A stretch of 64,000 nucleotides of DNA from Myxococcus eversor (GTDB lineage: Bacteria > Myxococcota > Myxococcia > Myxococcales > Myxococcaceae). The notes beneath the pieces were generated by a model. The model did not search any database and had not been told where the DNA came from. It worked only from the letters and a program-made list of their open reading frames with translations. The position numbers and the translations under genes were made by a program. Within the stretch, counting starts at the first letter, position 1; every line of letters starts with the position of its first letter. Below are positions 17,737 to 27,600 of the stretch, piece by piece. The stretch covers positions 434,001 through 498,000 of the forward strand of contig NZ_JAAIXY010000005.1 in assembly GCF_010894455.1 (NCBI RefSeq), given 5' to 3'.

Positions 17737-18837
17737 TCAGGGCACCCGGCCGACGGCGCCCCCGGTGCCGCTCTCCTGGGACGTGAAGAGCAGCGTGTTG
17801 CCGTCCACGAGGAGACCGCCGGGGCCGGTGCCCTCGGGGCCCACCGCGTCGGAGGTGCCGGGCGGGCAGCCTCGGGTGCGGCGCAGGAAGGCCGACGACC
17901 TGGCCACCGCGTCCTTGAAGTAGACGGCGCCGTTGAGCTCCACCGGGAACAGCGGGCCCTGCAGGCCCTCGGCGAGCACGCGGGCTTCGCCTCCGGTGCG
18001 CGGCAGCTTGAGCAGCCGGCCCGTGCCTCCGCCTCCCTCGGTGATGAGGAAGTGCGTGGGCGTGAGCTCCAATGAGGTGCCCGTGGTGATGCTCGCGTCC
18101 ACGCGCTGCGCGGGCGTTTCGAGGTCCAGGGGGACGCGGTAGAGACCCGGCTCGGTGCCTCCCGTGACGAGGAACCACACGTCGGTGCCGTCGATGCGCG
18201 CGCCGCGGACCTGGGTGTCGACGGTGCCTTCGAAGAGGACCAGGGACGAAGGCGAGGCTCCTGTCGTGTCGACGCGGACGAGCCTCCGCGCTCCGGTCGC
18301 CACGACGAGGACGTCCTTGCCGGACAGGCGCCCCATGCGCACGTCGGTGCCTCCCGTGATGACGCCGTTCAGCGAGGCCTCGATGGGCACCGTGCCGCGC
18401 TCACCCGTGGCCTTGTCCACGCGCCACAGCCCGCCCTGGTCCAGCACGTAGACGTTCCTGGCGTCCACCGCGATGGCGTCCGGCGAGCGGAAGCCCTTTG
18501 CGAGCGAGCTCACCGTTCCATCCGCGCGAGACAGCCGCAGCACCTGGCCATCGCCGTCATCGGCCTGGGGCCGCAGCGAGTGCGACTCGGAGATGTAGAT
18601 GTCCGTCGCGTCCACGGCGAGGCGGCGGGGGTTGTTCAGCCCGGGCACGAGCACGGACTCGCGCACGGACGGAGGTGGCTCGCAGCTCCCCGCGTCCTCC
18701 TCCTCGGGGCCCGCGTCCGTCCCCGCGTCCGAGCCCGAGTCCACCGGGCCGCTCGCGTCCGGTTCGCCCTGCACCGGGGGCTTGTCCGAGGAACACGCCA
18801 CACCCAGCAGCAGGACGGACAGGAGCGCGAGCCTCAT
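17737..18837 (-). CDS. Predicted beta-propeller lipoprotein (366 aa)
   Basis: N-terminal lipoprotein signal (LLSVLLLGVAC, Cys15), then a low-complexity Asp/Gly/Ala-rich linker typical of myxobacterial surface lipoproteins. The rest is built of repeated strands of about 45 residues (NPRRLAVDATDIYISES; SPDAIAVDARNVYVLD; GLYRVPLD), as in NHL/SMP-30-like beta propellers. Function unknown; probably ligand or protein binding at the envelope. The ATG overlaps the upstream kinase stop by four bases (18834-18837), so they are translationally coupled and it may be the output or sensor partner of that kinase. Confidence 0.75.
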   Translation of the reverse strand: MRLALLSVLLLGVACSSDKPPVQGEPDASGPVDSGSDAGTDAGPEEEDAGSCEPPPSVRESVLVPGLNNPRRLAVDATDIYISESHSLRPQADDGDGQVLRLSRADGTVSSLAKGFRSPDAIAVDARNVYVLDQGGLWRVDKATGERGTVPIEASLNGVITGGTDVRMGRLSGKDVLVVATGARRLVRVDTTGASPSSLVLFEGTVDTQVRGARIDGTDVWFLVTGGTEPGLYRVPLDLETPAQRVDASITTGTSLELTPTHFLITEGGGGTGRLLKLPRTGGEARVLAEGLQGPLFPVELNGAVYFKDAVARSSAFLRRTRGCPPGTSDAVGPEGTGPGGLLVDGNTLLFTSQESGTGGAVGRVP

Positions 18838-20378
18838 GGGACGCCTTTCTTGAATGCGCGGCTCAGCTCACGGCTCAGCGCCGTGGTGTCGGACAGCAAC
18901 TTGGGCAGGCAGGCCGTGGCCCCCGCGCGCAGCGACTCCAGCGCGGTCTCCATGGTGAGGTGCTCGGCCAGCACCACGAAGGGCGCGCCCTGGGCCAGGG
19001 CCTTGCCCAGCTCCAGCGCCTTTCTCCCGTAGGCCGGCGCGAAGTCCCAGCTCACGACGACGCCCGCGGGCGGCTCCAGCGCGATGAGCTCCGAGGTGGG
19101 CAGCACCCGGGCCTCCAGGCCAATCAGCTCCAACGCCTCGGCGATCTGCGCGGCCGTGGCGGGGTTGTCCTCCAGCACGTCGACGCGCGTCACCTGGGCC
19201 ACCGCGCCGGGCTGCGTGGGCGGCGCCGCCAGCGTGGAGCGCAGCAGGGTGCGCACCTCGCGGATGTCGTCGAAGGGCTTGAGCAGGTAGTCCACCACGC
19301 CCAGCTCCAGCGCCTGCTGCGTCGTCACCAGTGAGGGGTAGCCCGTCATCAGGATGACCCGCGACGTGGCGGACAGCCGGCGCGCCTGCTGCGCCAGCTC
19401 CAGCCCGGACAGGCCCGGCAGGTTCTTGTCCGTGACGATGAGGTCCACGGGCGACTCACGCAGCAGGTCGAGGGCCTCCTCGCCGCTGGCCGCCTCGATG
19501 ACCTCGCACTCCTTGCCCATGAGGTCCCGGAACACCATCCGGATGATGGTCTCGTCGTCCACCACCAGCAGGCGCTTGCGCCGTCCGGGCGCCGAGTCCG
19601 AGGCGGGGAAGCGCACCCGGAACACCGTGGCGGGCGGCGGCACGTCCCGCAGCGCGCCCAGCGGAGCGAGGTCGATGCGCGCGTGGTGCTCCTGGGCGAT
19701 GCGCCGACACACGGCGAGCCCCAGGCCCGTGCCGCGTTTGCTGGCGGTGACGTACGGCTCGAAGATGCGCTCGCGCAGCTCCTCGGGGATGCCGGGCCCC
19801 CAGTCCGCCACGTACAGCACGGGCTCCGAGCCCTCGCGCGTGAGCACCACCTTCACCCGGCCGCGTCCCGACATGGCGTCGCGCGCGTTGTTGAGCAGGT
19901 TCAGGGTGAGCTGCTCGATGAGGCGCGCGTTGCCCTGCACGGAGATGTCCTCCGGGGCCTCCACCTCCAGGGAGATGCGCGCGGAGTCCGGGTTGACGCT
20001 GAAGAGCTTCGCCGCGGCCCAGATGGGCGCCGCCAGGGACAGGCGCTGCTGGGGCGCGTGGCGCTCGCTGGCGAGCCGGATGAAGTCGGAGACGATCTGC
20101 TCCATCCGCTCCACCTGGGACATCAGCAGGCGCAAGGGGCCGGTGGGGCCGCCATCCTCGGCGAGAATCTGGGCGTAGGCCTTCACCCCGAGCAGGGGTT
20201 GGCGCAGCTCGTGGAGCACCTCCGCCGCGAGCTGGGTGGCGTGGAGGCCGGAGCGTTGGAGCGCCGCCGCGGCCGTGCGCGCGGCTGGCAGGTCCCCCGC
20301 GTCCAGGGCCTGGAGCAGTTGGGCGAGCGGCGCGGGAATCTCCATGTCGGGAAGCATGACGGACGGGGCCCATCCCAC
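18834..20378 (-). CDS. Hybrid histidine kinase, cytoplasmic, with receiver and pseudo-receiver
   Basis: No membrane segment. Order: short N-terminal helix region; HisKA with LHELRQPLLGVKA (His near residue 57); HATPase with N-box NLLNNARDAM, G1 DWGPGIP and G2 GTGLGLAV; a receiver near residues 268-385 with phosphoacceptor Asp in LIVTDKNLPG and Lys in LLKPFDD; then a second receiver-like region (about 395-514) in which the Asp position reads VVVSWDF, so it is probably inactive. The start is uncertain: GTG 20378, ATG 20357 or ATG 20345 all lack a clear ribosome-binding site. Divergent from the encapsulin cargo gene; coupled to the downstream lipoprotein gene. Confidence 0.85.
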   Translation of the reverse strand: MGWAPSVMLPDMEIPAPLAQLLQALDAGDLPAARTAAAALQRSGLHATQLAAEVLHELRQPLLGVKAYAQILAEDGGPTGPLRLLMSQVERMEQIVSDFIRLASERHAPQQRLSLAAPIWAAAKLFSVNPDSARISLEVEAPEDISVQGNARLIEQLTLNLLNNARDAMSGRGRVKVVLTREGSEPVLYVADWGPGIPEELRERIFEPYVTASKRGTGLGLAVCRRIAQEHHARIDLAPLGALRDVPPPATVFRVRFPASDSAPGRRKRLLVVDDETIIRMVFRDLMGKECEVIEAASGEEALDLLRESPVDLIVTDKNLPGLSGLELAQQARRLSATSRVILMTGYPSLVTTQQALELGVVDYLLKPFDDIREVRTLLRSTLAAPPTQPGAVAQVTRVDVLEDNPATAAQIAEALELIGLEARVLPTSELIALEPPAGVVVSWDFAPAYGRKALELGKALAQGAPFVVLAEHLTMETALESLRAGATACLPKLLSDTTALSRELSRAFKKGVP

Positions 20379-20494
20379 GCAACGCGCCTGGAGGGAATCC
20401 GTTGACCGGCCCGCCGGGGACGCGGATGCTCCACGCGTTCTTCCCGCGCCGCCCCATCCCCTGGACGTCGCCTCCCGGCCTCGGAGGGCCTCAC

Positions 20495-20887
20495 ATGCCG
20501 CAGACCGACCCGTTCCACTCGCTGGTGCCTCGGAAGATGACCGACTCGGAGCTTGCCCGCTCCATCCGGCTCAACATCGAGGCGGAGCTGGACGCCATCA
20601 ACCTCTACGCCGCCCACATCGACGCCACGGACAACGAGGAGGCCAAGGCCGTCCTCCGCCACGTCATGGACGAGGAGCGTGAGCACGCCGCCCTCTTCTG
20701 GCAGCTCATCGCCCGCTTGGACCCCGAGCAGGCCCAGCACGCGCAAGAGGCCGTGGAGAAGTTCAAGCTCATCATCTCCGGCGCTCCGCACGAGTCGGTG
20801 GAGGCCGTGGGCAAGGAGGGCGCCAGCAGCGAGGCGACGGAGCCCAGCATCATCAAGCGCCTCACTGTCGGAAGCATGAGGCGCTGA
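20495..20887 (+). CDS. encC: Encapsulin cargo ferritin-like protein (EncC type)
   Basis: A 130-residue four-helix ferritin-like protein. The iron-site residues of encapsulated ferritins are visible: IEAELDAINLY (Glu29/Glu31, Tyr38) and EEREHA (Glu61-x-x-His64). The C-terminus, LTVGSMRR, is the cargo-loading peptide known from M. xanthus encapsulin cargo proteins (LTVGSLR type), which docks inside the shell. ATG 20495 is chosen because GGAGGG stands just upstream and the frame then starts cleanly. No shell gene is in the window, which agrees with M. xanthus, where cargo genes are scattered. Assignment to EncC rather than EncB or EncD is by size and neighbourhood, from memory. Confidence 0.85.
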   Translation: MPQTDPFHSLVPRKMTDSELARSIRLNIEAELDAINLYAAHIDATDNEEAKAVLRHVMDEEREHAALFWQLIARLDPEQAQHAQEAVEKFKLIISGAPHESVEAVGKEGASSEATEPSIIKRLTVGSMRR

Positions 20888-20892
20888 GCGGG

Positions 20893-22281
20893 CTAGGAGC
20901 CGGTACTCCCCTGGCGGCGCTCCGCCGGGGGGGCCTCCAGGTCCTGCGCCGCCATGTAGACGACGTTCCGGGTGCCGCGCTTGCCGCGGTACATGGCCCG
21001 GTCCGACAAATCCAGGAGCGTCGCCTTGTCCCTCGCGTGCTCCGGGAAGCTCGCCACGCCGATGCAGGTGGAGAGCTTGAGTGACAGCCCCTCGCGCGCC
21101 AGGAACTGGTGGGTCTCCATGGTGCGACGGATTCGCTCGGCGACCTTGAGCGCGCCGCCCGAGTCGGTGTTGCGCAGCATCACCACGTACTCGTCGCCGC
21201 CGTAGCGCGCCACGACGTCGTGGTCTCTCACGCAGCCCTTCACCACGCGCGCCGTCTCCACCAGCAGCTTGGAGCCGACGAGGTGGCCGTGGTTGTCGTT
21301 GATGGACTTGAAGTGGTCCAGGTCCAGGAACAGCAGGCTGAAGGGCCGCTGCGTCTGGGGCGCGTCCTGGAACTCCCGGTCCAGCATGAGGTGGAGGTAG
21401 CGGGTGTTGAACAGGCGCGTGAGGTCGTCGATGTACGCCAGGTCCTCCACCGCCGCGAACCGGCCCAGGTTGCGCAGTGCGAGCGCCCAGTTGCGCACCA
21501 GGTAGCTGGCGGCCTCGGAGGCGCTGGCCTCGGTGCCCCGCTCGTCCGTGTAGAAGAGCACCGCGTGCCCCAGCACCGCGTCGCCCTCGACGGCGGGGAA
21601 GGAGAGGACGCGCACGAACGGGACGTCCGGCACCTCCAACTCGCGAGGCGCCCGTGCCTCCCGCAACTGCCCTCGCAACCAGGCGACGAGCGTCTCCTCG
21701 GTGCCGGTGGGAAGCCCTCGCGTCCCCTGGGCGCGCAGGCCCAGCGAGGAGTCGCGCTCCAGGAGGACGATGGCGCTGGCGGAGGCCATGGACTCGAGCG
21801 CGCTGGTGGTGGTGGCAGCCAGCTTCTCCCGGTCCAGTGTCGTGGCCAGGCGCTGGCCAGCCTCCAACAGCGCCACATGTCGGCGCAGGGAGGCGTTCTC
21901 CTGCATCAAGTCCCGCGTGGTGAGCGCGCGGCGCACGGCGTGCTGGAGCGCTTCGGGCGCCACCGGTTTGACGAGGTACTCCGCGGCGCCGCTCTTGATG
22001 GCGCGCACGGCGGGGTCCACCTTGTCGAGGCCGGTGATGACGACGACTTCCACGCCCGGGTGGTATTCCCGCACGTGCCGGAGGACCTCCATGCCGTCGC
22101 CACCGGGGAGGATGAGGTCCGTCACCACCGCGTCGAAGCGGTCCGCGGCGAGCGCCTGCCGGGCCTCGTGGAGCGTGGCCACCGCCGTGACGGTGTGCCC
22201 CACGGCCGTGAGGTAGTCGCCGTAGAGGGTGCGGGCGATCTTTTCGTCGTCGACGAGGAGGATGCGCGCCATCTCCCGCAT
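20893..22281 (-). CDS. REC-GGDEF diguanylate cyclase
   Basis: An N-terminal receiver (Asp55 in VVTDLILP, Lys in LVKPVAP), a coiled-coil/GAF-like middle (about residues 130-290), then a GGDEF domain. The active site reads RYGGDEYVV near residue 361, a functional GGDEF variant, and RDHD five residues upstream is an intact RxxD product-inhibition site. It should make cyclic-di-GMP from two GTP in a phosphorylation-dependent way. The start could be the first Met or Met4 (MARILLVDDE). It is divergent from the CheW gene with a 41-base spacer, close to romR, so a role in motility control is plausible but inferred. Confidence 0.9.
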   Translation of the reverse strand: MREMARILLVDDEKIARTLYGDYLTAVGHTVTAVATLHEARQALAADRFDAVVTDLILPGGDGMEVLRHVREYHPGVEVVVITGLDKVDPAVRAIKSGAAEYLVKPVAPEALQHAVRRALTTRDLMQENASLRRHVALLEAGQRLATTLDREKLAATTTSALESMASASAIVLLERDSSLGLRAQGTRGLPTGTEETLVAWLRGQLREARAPRELEVPDVPFVRVLSFPAVEGDAVLGHAVLFYTDERGTEASASEAASYLVRNWALALRNLGRFAAVEDLAYIDDLTRLFNTRYLHLMLDREFQDAPQTQRPFSLLFLDLDHFKSINDNHGHLVGSKLLVETARVVKGCVRDHDVVARYGGDEYVVMLRNTDSGGALKVAERIRRTMETHQFLAREGLSLKLSTCIGVASFPEHARDKATLLDLSDRAMYRGKRGTRNVVYMAAQDLEAPPAERRQGSTGS

Positions 22282-22322
22282 GGCTTAGCACCATCCATCG
22301 GAACGCTGCTAGGGTCGCTCCC

Positions 22323-23138
22323 GTGTCGCCCTTCGAAAGCGGTCGCCGACTCTGCTTGCTCGTCGAAGCCGGGGAGACCCGTTATGCCGTGGAAGCCACC
22401 TCCGTCATGGAAGTGGCGATGCCGGGCTCCCATGGAAGCAACCTGCGGGGCGTGCTCGAGGTGAAGGACCTGGCGGCGCTGCTCGGCGGCGCGCCGGAGC
22501 CGGAAGTGGGCATGGTGGTGGTGCTCGACGTGAGCCCCACGCTCGCGGTGAGGGTCCGCTCGGTGGTGGAGGTCGCGGATGTCGCGCGCGCTCCGTTCTT
22601 CCTGTTGCCCCCGGGCCTGGCGGACTCGCTGGCCCCGTTGAGCCGGGGGGCGGTGCTGCACAAGGACAAGCTCTACCTGGAGCTCATCGCGGAGGCGCTG
22701 CCGCACCGGGTGGGCCCCCGGGCCGCGCCTGCTCCCCCGCGCCCCGTGCACTGGGCCGAGTCCGTGCCCGAACGGGCGCTCGTCTTCGAGTCACAGGGGC
22801 GCTTGTTCGGCGTCCCCCTGGCCTTCGTGTCCCAGGTGGTGGAGCGGGGCGAGGCCTTCAGCGTCCTGCCCGTGCAGAGCGGGCCGGTGGCCGGTATCTT
22901 TCCGCATGCCCAGGTCCTATGGCCCATCTGTTCGGTTCCAGCGTTGCTGGGGGCACTTCCCGCGCCGGAGCCATTCTTCCTGCTGGCGGAGCTGGCCGGA
23001 CGTAACGTAGGGCTGACGGCCACGCGGGTGCTTGGAGTCCTGCAGCGCTTCGAGCCGGACGACACCGCGGGCACCTTCCGGGTCCCTGGATTGCCGGAGC
23101 CAGTGCTGTTCCTTGACCTGCAGCGCATGTTTTCTTGA
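22323..23138 (+). CDS. Protein with two CheW-like domains
   Basis: Two copies of the CheW fold: residues about 8-125 (RLCLLVEAGETRYAVEATSVMEV ... VVVLDV ... VRSVVEV) and about 148-270 (ERALVFESQGRLFGVPLAFVSQVV ... FFLLAELAGRNVGLTATRVLGV). CheW proteins couple receptors to CheA kinases; a double CheW could bridge two arrays. No CheA or receptor gene is adjacent. GTG 22323 is the start. It runs in the same direction as romR, 117 bases upstream of it, so joint expression is likely. Confidence 0.82.
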   Translation: MSPFESGRRLCLLVEAGETRYAVEATSVMEVAMPGSHGSNLRGVLEVKDLAALLGGAPEPEVGMVVVLDVSPTLAVRVRSVVEVADVARAPFFLLPPGLADSLAPLSRGAVLHKDKLYLELIAEALPHRVGPRAAPAPPRPVHWAESVPERALVFESQGRLFGVPLAFVSQVVERGEAFSVLPVQSGPVAGIFPHAQVLWPICSVPALLGALPAPEPFFLLAELAGRNVGLTATRVLGVLQRFEPDDTAGTFRVPGLPEPVLFLDLQRMFS

Positions 23139-23255
23139 TCGTCCCGGAGCGCGAACCGTAAGCTGCCGGGCTTGATACCGTGCCGTGAAGCAGGTTTTCT
23201 CGGCCGGATTTCTCAACGAATTCAGGGGGGTCGACGCCCCCGAGGCCCGATACCG

Positions 23256-24554
23256 ATGCCCAAGAATCTGCTGGTCGCCGATGACTCGCTCACCATCCGC
23301 AAGGTGATCGGCATGATTTTCGCGACCGAGGACTTTCAGGTGACCGTGGTCGACAACGGGATGGATGCCATCGCGCGCGCGCGCGAAACGCGTCCGGACG
23401 TCGTCCTCGTCGACGTGGTGATGCCGGGCAAGAGTGGCTACGAAGTCTGCGAGGCGCTGAAGAACGACCCCGCCACGCAGGCCATCCCGGTGATGCTGCT
23501 GGCAGGCACCTTCGAGGCCTTCGACGAGAACCGCGCCCGCGCCGCCCGCGCGGACGACCACATCACCAAGCCCTTCGAGAGCCAGATTCTGCTCGACAAG
23601 GTGAAGGCGCTGGTCGGCCAGAAGTCCAACACCCTGCCGGCCTCCATCGCCACGCAGGTGATTCGTTCTTCCCCTACGCCCGCCGCTCCGGTGGCGCCGC
23701 ATCCCGCGCCCGTCGCCGCGCCCGTGGGTGCCCGTCCTGGCATGCCGCCGGGGCCGGGTGCGCGTCCTCCTGGGCCGGGAATGCCTCCGGGTCCTGGCAT
23801 GGCGCCGCGTCCTCCGGGACCGGGGATGCCTCCGGGTCCTGGCATGGCGCCGCGTCCTCCGGGACCGGGGATGCCTCCGGGTCCGGCGGGTGCGCGTCCT
23901 CCGGGTCCTGGCATGCCGCCGGGGCCGGGTGCGCGTCCTCCTGGGCCGGGCATGCCTCCGGGCCCTGGCGCTCCGCGTCCTCCGGGACCGGGGATGCCGC
24001 CGGGCGCCGTCGCGCGTCCGGGTGTACCGCCTCCGCCGGGGGCTCCCGCGCCGGGCATGCCGCCGCGTCAGGGCATGCCGCCGGGCCCTGGGGCTCCGGG
24101 CATGGTGGCCCGTCCGGGTGTTCCTCCGGGGCCGGGGATGCCGCTGCCGCGTCCGCCGGGGGCCACGCCGCTTCCTCCCATCCAGGGTGGCGCGCCTCAG
24201 CCGGCGGCCCGCGCGAGGGATCCGTTCGGGCTGGGAGCTCCTGCCGCGCAGCCCGCGCCGGTGGCCGCGCAGCCCGCCATCAGCATCGAGGACTCGCTGC
24301 CCGACACGAGCGGCGCCGAGGAGATCTCGCTCGACATCGGGGGTCCCGTGGCGCCTCCCGCGCCCGCGCAGAGGGGCGCTCCAGTCGCCCGTCCCGCGGC
24401 GGATGGGGGCGAGGCCCTGCTGCGCGAGGCGCTGTCCAAGGCGTCCCGCGAGGTCATCGAGAAGATTGCCTGGGAGGTCGTACCGCAGCTCGCGGAGACG
24501 ATCATCCGCGAGGAGCTCGAGCGGCTGATCAAGGACCGAGAGACGCAGCACTGA
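23256..24554 (+). CDS. romR: RomR, polarity response regulator for motility
   Basis: A receiver (residues 1-120) with phosphoacceptor Asp53 (LVDVVMPG), Lys in ITKPFES; then a long Pro/Gly/Met-rich linker (about 150-330) and a conserved acidic C-terminal helix region ([22 protein letters not shown]). This is the layout of M. xanthus RomR, where D53 controls localisation. Established role: RomR sets the polarity of MglA/MglB and of gliding and type IV pilus motility. The length (432 aa) is close to the known protein, the extra residues lying in the Pro-rich repeats. ATG 23256 is chosen over the upstream frame start since it opens [10 protein letters not shown]. Confidence 0.93.
   Translation: MPKNLLVADDSLTIRKVIGMIFATEDFQVTVVDNGMDAIARARETRPDVVLVDVVMPGKSGYEVCEALKNDPATQAIPVMLLAGTFEAFDENRARAARADDHITKPFESQILLDKVKALVGQKSNTLPASIATQVIRSSPTPAAPVAPHPAPVAAPVGARPGMPPGPGARPPGPGMPPGPGMAPRPPGPGMPPGPGMAPRPPGPGMPPGPAGARPPGPGMPPGPGARPPGPGMPPGPGAPRPPGPGMPPGAVARPGVPPPPGAPAPGMPPRQGMPPGPGAPGMVARPGVPPGPGMPLPRPPGATPLPPIQGGAPQPAARARDPFGLGAPAAQPAPVAAQPAISIEDSLPDTSGAEEISLDIGGPVAPPAPAQRGAPVARPAADGGEALLREALSKASREVIEKIAWEVVPQLAETIIREELERLIKDRETQH
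23731..24160 (+). repeat. In-frame Pro-Gly-Met repeats of romR
   Basis: Degenerate tandem units coding (R)[11 protein letters not shown](M/A) recur through the linker; a block of about 54 bases (CCGGGTCCTGGCATGGCGCC and on) is nearly identical at about 23788 and 23836. Such arrays change length by slippage, so linker length should vary between strains. Confidence 0.75.
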
Positions 24555-24590
24555 GGCGAACTTTCTCGCCCCAAACCTCCTGACCTCCCC

Positions 24591-24615
24591 GCCGGCCCCC
24601 CTCAGGGGGGCTGGC
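24591..24615 (+). terminator. GC hairpin between romR and valS
   Basis: GCCGG-CCCCCC, loop TCA, GGGGGG-CTGGC. It lies 37 bases after the romR stop and ends only eight bases before the valS ATG, so it may terminate romR, and it occupies the place where a valS ribosome-binding site would be. No T-run follows. Confidence 0.55.
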
Positions 24616-24623
24616 CGTCTTCA

Positions 24624-27600
24624 ATGACCGATACGACCGAACTGTCCAAGGCCTACGAGCCCACCGAGGTCGAGGCTCGCCTCTATGCCCTCTGGCTCGA
24701 GCGCGGCTACTTCCGCGCCGCGGCGACTTCCGACAAGCCCGCCTTCTCCATCGTCCTGCCGCCGCCCAACGTCACGGGCAGCCTGCACATCGGTCATGCG
24801 CTGACCGCGACCATCCAGGACATCCTCACGCGCTGGAAGCGGATGAGCGGCTTCAACGCGCTCTGGCTCCCCGGAACGGACCACGCCGGCATCGCCACGC
24901 AGATGGTGGTGGAGAAGGAGCTGAAGAAGACCGAGGGCAAGAGCCGTCACGACCTGGGCCGCGAGGCGTTCCTCAAGCGCGTCTGGGAGTGGAAGGGCAA
25001 GTACGGCGCCCGCATCGGCGAGCAGCACCGCTTCCTGGGCGCGTCGCTCGACTGGAGCCGTGAGCGCTTCACCATGGATGACCAGTCGTCCGCCGCGGTC
25101 CGCGAGGTCTTCGTCCGGCTGTACGAAGAGGGCCTGATGTACCGGGCCCAGAAGCTCATCAACTGGTGTCCCTCGTGCCGCACGGCGCTGAGCGACCTGG
25201 AGGTCGAGCACGAGGAGAAGAACGGCTCCATCTGGCACATCCGCTATCCCATCAAGGACAGCGACCGCACGCTCACCGTGGCGACGACGCGCCCGGAGAC
25301 GATGCTGGGCGACACGGCGGTGGCCATCCACCCCGAGGACGAGCGCTACCTGGGGCTGGTCGGCCAGCTCGTCGTCCTGCCGCTGACGGGCCGCGAGATT
25401 CCCATCATCGCGGACGCGGAGCTGGTGGACCCGAAGTTCGGCACCGGCGTGGTGAAGGTGACGCCCGCGCACGACTTCAACGACTACCAGACGGGCCTGC
25501 GTCACAAGCTGCCGATGGTGTCCATCCTGGACGAAGCGGCGCGGATGACGAAGGACACCGGCAAGTACGCCGGCATGGATCGCTTCGAGGCGCGCAAGGC
25601 GGTGCTGGCGGACCTGCAGGAGCAGGGGCTGCTCGAGAAGGAAGAGCCGCACAAGCTGTCCATCGGCACGTGTCAGCGCTGCACCACCGTGGTGGAGCCG
25701 CGCCTGTCGCCGCAGTGGTTCATCAAGATCGAGCCGCTGGCGCGTCCCGCGATTGAAGCGGTGGAGCAGGGCCGCACGAAGTTCGTCCCGGAGTCCTGGA
25801 CGAACACGTACTTCCACTGGATGCGCAACATCCACGACTGGTGCGTCAGCCGCCAGCTGTGGTGGGGCCACCAGATTCCCGCGTACTACTGCACGTCATG
25901 CAGCCCCCGGCAGGGTGATGACACGGACCTGCCGCTGGATGCCCCGACGGTGAAGGTGGGCGGCGTGGACTTCGCTCGCGCGGAGCCCATCGTCTCTCGC
26001 GCGACGCCGGAGTCCTGCCCCAAGTGCGGTGGCAAGAGCTTCATCCAGGACCCGGACGTGCTGGACACCTGGTTCTCGTCCGCGCTCTGGCCGTTCTCCA
26101 CGCTGGGCTGGCCCCGCGACACCGCGGAGCTGAAGACCTTCTACCCGACGTCCGTCATGGAGACGGGCCACGACATCATCTTCTTCTGGGTCGCCCGGAT
26201 GATGATGATGGGCCTGCACTTCATGGGCGACGTGCCCTTCCGCACCGTCTACCTGCACGCGATGGTGCGCGACGAGAAGGGCGAGAAGATGGCCAAGACC
26301 AAGGGGAACGTCATCGACCCCTTGGACATCATCCTCGGCGCGAAGCCCGAGCAGCTCAACGCGACGCTGAAGAACAAGTTCCCGCAGGGCATGCCCGCGT
26401 TCGGCGCGGATGCGCTGCGCTTCACGCTCGCCTCGCTCACCCAGCAGGGCCGCGACATCAAGCTGTCGATGGACCGGCTCGCCGGCTACAAGGCGTTCTG
26501 CAATAAGCTGTGGAACGCCAGCCGCTTCGCCCTGATGAACATGGGCGAGTACCAGTACGACGGGCGCTCGCCGAAGGAGCTGCCGCTCACGCTGGCGGAC
26601 CGCTGGATTCTCTCGCGGCTGCAGCGCGCGACGACGGAGGCCAGCGCGTCGCTGGAGGTCTACGGCTTCGCGGAGGCCGCCTCCACGCTGTACCAGTTCC
26701 TCTGGGCGGAGCTCTGCGACTGGTACATCGAGCTGGCCAAGGGCTCGCTCTACGGTGAGGACCCGGCGGCGAAGGACACCACGCGCGCGGTGCTCGTCTA
26801 CGCACTGGACCGCGTGCTGCGGTTGATCCACCCGTTCATGCCCTTCATCACCGAGGAGATCTGGCAGAAGCTGCCGATGACCCGGCCGACGGAGAGCATC
26901 ATGATTGCCCCGTACCCGACGCCGGACACGGCGCTGGTGGACGAGGCGGCCGAGTCGGAGATGGCGCCGGTCATCGCGGCCATCGAAGGGCTGCGCACCA
27001 TCCGTGGTGAGAGCAACCTGTCTCCGGCCACCAAGGTGAAGGCGGTGGTGCAGAGCCCGGACGCTCGGACGCGCGAGCTGCTGGAGCGCTGGCGCGGCTA
27101 CCTGCTGCCCCTGGCGGGCCTGTCCGACGTGCAGGTGGGTCCTCCGGGTCCGAAGCCTCCCCAGGCGGCGGCCTTCATGGCGACGAATCTGGAGATCTAC
27201 GTGCCGCTGGCGGGGCTCGTCGACCTGGACGCGGAGCGGGACAGGCTGCGCAAGGAGATGGCGCGCTCGGAGCAGGAGGCGGCCAGCATCCTGCGCAAGC
27301 TGGAGAATCCCAACTTCGTGGCCAAGGCGCCGCCCGACGTCGTGGAGAAGGACCGCGCTCGCGTGTTGGAGTTGAAGGAGCGCAAGGCCAAGCTCGAAGA
27401 TCACCTGCAGCGGATCGCCCCGGAGCCGTCCATGCCCGAGATTCTGCCGACCGAGAGCAGCAGCACGTCCACCGAGGAGAGCGAGAGTGCCTCCCCCTCC
27501 GAGCCAGCCCAGGTGAAGGTCGCCCCGAAGGAAGACAAGGGCGGCGTGGACCTGGGCCGGGAGCTGAAGGGTGAGATGGGGGACGAGGGCCGCGTGCCCG

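Noticed and set aside
23438-24058. Pro/Gly-rich minus-strand frame inside romR
   Set aside because: Mirror of the Pro-Gly repeats; collagen-like composition arises from the antisense of the same codons.
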